This document shows positions 60,519-64,000 of a stretch of 64,000 bases of DNA, in pieces. Location: positions 186,001-250,000 of the forward strand of contig JADNRV010000013.1 of assembly GCA_015499995.1 (NCBI GenBank), read 5' to 3'. The first letter of the stretch is position 1, and every line of letters begins with the position of its first letter. Position numbers and translations under genes: made by a program. The stretch is from Flammula alnicola. Lineage: Eukaryota; Basidiomycota; Agaricomycetes; Agaricales; Strophariaceae. The notes under the pieces were generated by a model. The model worked only from the letters and a program-made list of their open reading frames with translations. It searched no databases and was not told where the DNA came from.

Positions 60519-61366
60519 ATGAGTGGAAGGCTTGCATCCTTCCGTGGACCTTCAACGCCCACTTCATCCCCAGCCCAACATAAACCACAGAATCCTCCGG
60601 CCTCTCCTTCACGTCAAACTGAGTCCACTTTCCATCGAAAAACAAGAACATTGCTGCAGGAACTCCGTTCTATAACAGAAACATGGGACGATTTAGTGCT
60701 CGTTGATGGATTGAAGGCAGCGAGAGAGCTTGTTGATACACGGACGGATTTAGAGTATGTTTTTCTTCTACCGAATGTTGTAATCGCATAACCTCTCCAG
60801 TAATGCTTTGAAGTTGCTTCCAGACAACACACCGAGGACTCGATTAGTGGTGCCAAAGCTGGCTATCATGGATACATGTATCGAGAAATTGGATGCTGTT
60901 CTCGTGAAACTTGTATGGAGGACTATTGGTCAATATCTCTGATGACAATGTACTGACCGTCAGTTCAGCAAAAACAATTTCTAAGGATGAACAACGTCAT
61001 CGACAATTTGGAGATGGTCTTAGTCGACGCTCATAAAGTCAAAGGTTGGCAGTGGGTAAAGCAGGAGCCATTATGGGTCACTTGGTCTTTGGAGAATTTC
61101 GGCAAGTTCTTCCTTGTAATGTCTTGGAATTTACTCACACTTCCAATCCAGTCACCCGCATACCAGAGCTAATCAAGCCATATCATCGATCCTTAGCTCT
61201 TCACGTCGAGCTCGTTGAAAAATTGCGCAGCCATTCTATCACCTTCGAAAAATCCCGCGAAGTCATCAATATGTGGGTGGAGCAATCTTGGTTGGAAGAT
61301 GCAGGATGGGAAGCAGTCTGGGAAGATATATGCGAAGCAGAAGTAGAACGCTGGGGAGGCGCATGA
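60519..61366 (+). CDS. Unidentified, mostly helical protein
   Basis: Spliced gene of unknown family. ATG at 60519 gives MSGRLASFRGPSTPTS, a Ser/Pro/Gln-rich leader, then the helical RKTRTLLQELRSITETWDDL. Introns near 60755-60802 and 60913-60970 join to NALKLLPDNTPRTRLVV, MDTCIEKLDAVLVKL and QKQFLRMNNVIDNLEMVL. The last intron (61102-61151) appears to use a GC donor, joining ENF to VTRIPELIKPYHRSLALH. The end reads EKSREVINMWVEQSWLED and EAEVERWGGA, TGA at 61364-61366. An upstream in-frame ATG at 60378 would add 47 residues. About 230 residues; helical and acidic, no motif recognised. Confidence 0.6.
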
Positions 61367-61425
61367 TGGTATATAGATTTACAACAAGAAAGCATTAACA
61401 TCACGGCGCTAAACTCCACTACAAT

Positions 61426-64000
61426 CTACATCTCATCGTCCGAGATTTGGATCTCATCAGCATTATTTGCTTGAGAAGGAACGACGTCCTCGCTCGAAGG
61501 CTCGTTGGCTGGAGCCTTCTTGGCAGCGACGAACGCTGGACCGTTACCGCCACCGTAAGCCTGCTTCTCTGCAGCAGCCATAGCATCTTGAGCAGCAGTA
61601 CTCTCTCCACCTTTTTGGCTCCTTGCCTTGCACTGATGGTTTGTGCTGCAAGATAACTTGCCTCTGTATTGAATTGAGCTTGGACACTTCGCTTGATGCG
61701 CAACATCTCTCTGAAAGTATCTTCCGACCCGGTTTCGATTTCGAAAGTGTTCCACTCGCTCCAGAACTGAGGGTTTGTGCGGGGGTCGCAGAATTGGGAG
61801 GCATGTGCATAGATTGCCCGAGCTCTGTCGATTTCCCCTAGTTTGCGTTCTAGGGCTGCGAAACGGAGACACATCTCGGCCGTCTGTCGGTCAGGAAGAA
61901 CTGAGGTTTGAATAGATCAGAAACTGCACAGAAACGTGGAGGTAGTGGACACTTACCCTCCAAGGCTCGTTCATAAATTGGTCTTGTTGCTGGGAGACCG
62001 AAGTTGGCAGTCGCTTTCGCAATATAAATTGTGAACATCTAGATAGGTGATGAGTAATAAATTCAGAAAAATGGGGAAATCAAATCGCACCTCGAACTTA
62101 TCCTCATCAGAAACGACTTGCGTCGCGCGTTCATAGATGGACATTGACCGTTTGGCGAGCCCGTAATCTTCCTCGAGCTGGGCGTACATGAGGAATAGAG
62201 GTTTGCAAGACTTTGGGGGACACTTTTCGAGAGCCTGTTCAAACAAGTCTCGAGCACGCTCCAGTTTGGAGCCACCCTAAGGAGAACAGTCAGAATTCTT
62301 CTTGGAAATTGTGAGGATTACTCACATATCTCTTGACAAATTTAGAAAGGTAGATATTCCAAATTTCAAAGGACACAGGGAAAGTGAAAAGTTCCACTCC
62401 TCGTTCGTACACCTGCAGAGAATATTAGAGATGCTTATCGACGCAAGGTTTAAAGTATCAATACCTTGAAGCTGTCCTCGAAGTAGTCATTCTCTTCCAG
62501 AAAAGCGGCATAGTTCACGATGACTTGAGCGTTGCAATTCGAAGTTCCAAAATCTTGTCGTAGACCGCCTTAGTGGATTCAACCGAACCAATGGATTCCT
62601 CAAGGTCAACGTAGAACGACCATAACTTCAGAGACTTGAAGAGACGAGCTTGAGCGGATATAGTCTAAATTGCCACGCGATATCAGAGGCAATGACGCAG
62701 GAAAGAGGAAGGTCGCATTTACGTGATCATGATAGCTAATCTTGGTGTTTTTAGGGATAGCAGTTGCCCTTTGCATGACCCGGATGGCCTCGTCATAATT
62801 TCTACAAAAGCATTCAACAATAAATTCAAAGAACAGGCATATGGGAGAACTTACTCGTGGCGGAGCTCCATTTCTGACCATTCACACCAAATTTCCGCAA
62901 GGTCTTCAACTAATTTGAAATTAACCTTGGTGCCCTTCTCCAGAATCTTACGGGCGCTGTCAAGATCTGGCTCGGCCTGGCCAGCAACTCCTCCCTCTTC
63001 GTAGAATTTGGCGAAGTTGACGTAAAGTCTATGTAGGTTAGGTGTAGCCTTCCGAGGAATGATAGTCTCCAGGGCTTTTGTGTACGTTTTTGCGACCTAC
63101 GAACATTAGTTTGCCTGTCCAAAAGGAAGCGAAATCTTGGGGCACACCTCGTCGTCGTTTTCGCCCCACAAAGCAACGCGTTTCTCCCACTCTTGAACAT
63201 CGTTGGGATTTCTCCGAATGAGAACGTCATTATGCAAGAACGGTCGTCTGTCAGTTAACGCCTCAAACTCCTTCACACGCTCGTCGAGATCCTTCTCCGT
63301 CTCAGCGGCGTCTTCTTCGTCTTCCTCATCCTCCAAGCTCTGCATCAGTGCACTGATCAGAGATTCCCCGAATTCAAGATACGCGTCGAAGATTTGTGTA
63401 AAGTCGCGAAGAGTCAGCACTGTCGTCATGCCTAGTTCGAAGACATCCTTAGCTCGTTCAAATTCTGCCCTCTTGAGCCAATAAGTCGCCAATCCCGTCC
63501 ATAGCCGACCGGCTTGATCTTTATATACATTGAGACCGTCTTTCCGAATAATTGCCTCGATATTGAGTTTCCGTGGACTGACAGGATCCTCATCCTCAGA
63601 GTATGGCGCAGTCGGTTTTCCGTCGGCAGTAACAGGAATAGCAGGACCCCCCATACGAATAAGTTGGCCGCCAGTAGAAGCCGGGTCTGGTGTCGACTGC
63701 GCTGCCTTGGCAGCTTCGGCCTCTGCCTCTGCGTCCTCTTTCGCAATGGCAGCGTTAGACGTGACAGTGTCGTCGACGTCCAACCCAACTTCTTCGGGGT
63801 ACTTTTCCACAACCTCAATCCAATCTTCCAGCAATTGATAAGGACTCTTGCCTTCGGGACTTGTGTACTCTGCTCGGGCAGCCTTTCTTGCTAGAGATAA
63901 AAGCAGCTTGGCAGCTTCGAGGGGACGAGGTGCCGAGTTCGTTGGAGCGAGGAGTAAGCTGGTGAATCGCTCCGTTAAGCTAGGATCGACGGCAAGATAG
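61426..64000 (-). CDS. SYF1: Pre-mRNA splicing factor Syf1 (XAB2), N-terminus cut by right edge; frame break
   Basis: HAT/TPR-repeat scaffold of the Prp19/NTC spliceosome complex. The right edge enters within the repeats ([20 protein letters not shown]), then [13 protein letters not shown], a linker and [89 protein letters not shown]. Further repeats include [19 protein letters not shown] and [20 protein letters not shown]. Near the end [18 protein letters not shown] is followed by a break at the run of five Ts at 61612-61616. The expected tail ([18 protein letters not shown] and [10 protein letters not shown]) is one frame away, stop at 61426-61428. Without the break the frame would stop at 61419 with an unrelated tail. 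Confidence 0.9.

Overview
The window is nuclear DNA of a filamentous fungus, most likely a mushroom-forming basidiomycete (Agaricomycete). Nearly every gene is broken by many short GT-AG introns of about 45-80 nt. Genes are packed at roughly one per 2.3 kb on both strands, often divergent from a promoter of 200-500 bp. The proteins are typical eukaryotic and fungal families, and a decayed Tc1/mariner transposase is present. I see no operons, prokaryotic genes, CRISPR arrays, rRNA or tRNA genes. Identities come from reading translations against remembered family features; no database search was run.

Layout. 1-5750 (-) is the N-terminal part of the phosphatidylinositol 4-kinase STT4, whose kinase domain lies beyond the left edge. 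Then come an unidentified coiled-coil gene (+), NAD(P)HX epimerase (-), a MYND zinc-finger protein (-), glutaminyl cyclase (-), TRAPP subunit TRS23 (+), the meiotic HORMA-PHD protein HOP1 (+), the ribosome-biogenesis factor SDA1 (+), a polytopic membrane protein (-) and the 25S rRNA methyltransferase BMT2 (+). From 23.9 to 27.1 kb lies a gene-poor island with a dead Tc1-type transposase, a GA microsatellite, an inverted pair of similar fragments and a GC-rich stretch.

The right half holds 3-hydroxyisobutyrate dehydrogenase (+), an NAD-binding epimerase-like protein (+), a small membrane protein (+), a 5'-nucleotidase-like metallophosphatase (-), a cytochrome b561 protein (+), the ARF-GEF Gea/GBF1 (-), proteasome subunit alpha4 (-), a zinc-finger C78 peptidase (+), the TFIIH subunit TFB3 (-), a LigB-type dioxygenase (+), the PKA catalytic subunit (+), a WD40 protein (+), nitronate monooxygenase (-), cytochrome c heme lyase (+), the Brix protein SSF1 (-), the polynucleotide kinase GRC3 (+), an unidentified gene (+) and splicing factor SYF1 (-), which is cut by the right edge.

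This is mainly a housekeeping region. Four genes serve ribosome biogenesis (SDA1, BMT2, SSF1, GRC3) and three serve Golgi and phosphoinositide traffic (STT4, TRS23, GEA). They are not arranged as a physical pathway cluster. I did not find a convincing new biological system. The points most worth a second look are reading-frame breaks in SYF1 and GRC3, an apparent GC-AG intron, an 8-nt first coding exon in STT4, the transposon-relic island, and two or three genes without a recognisable family.
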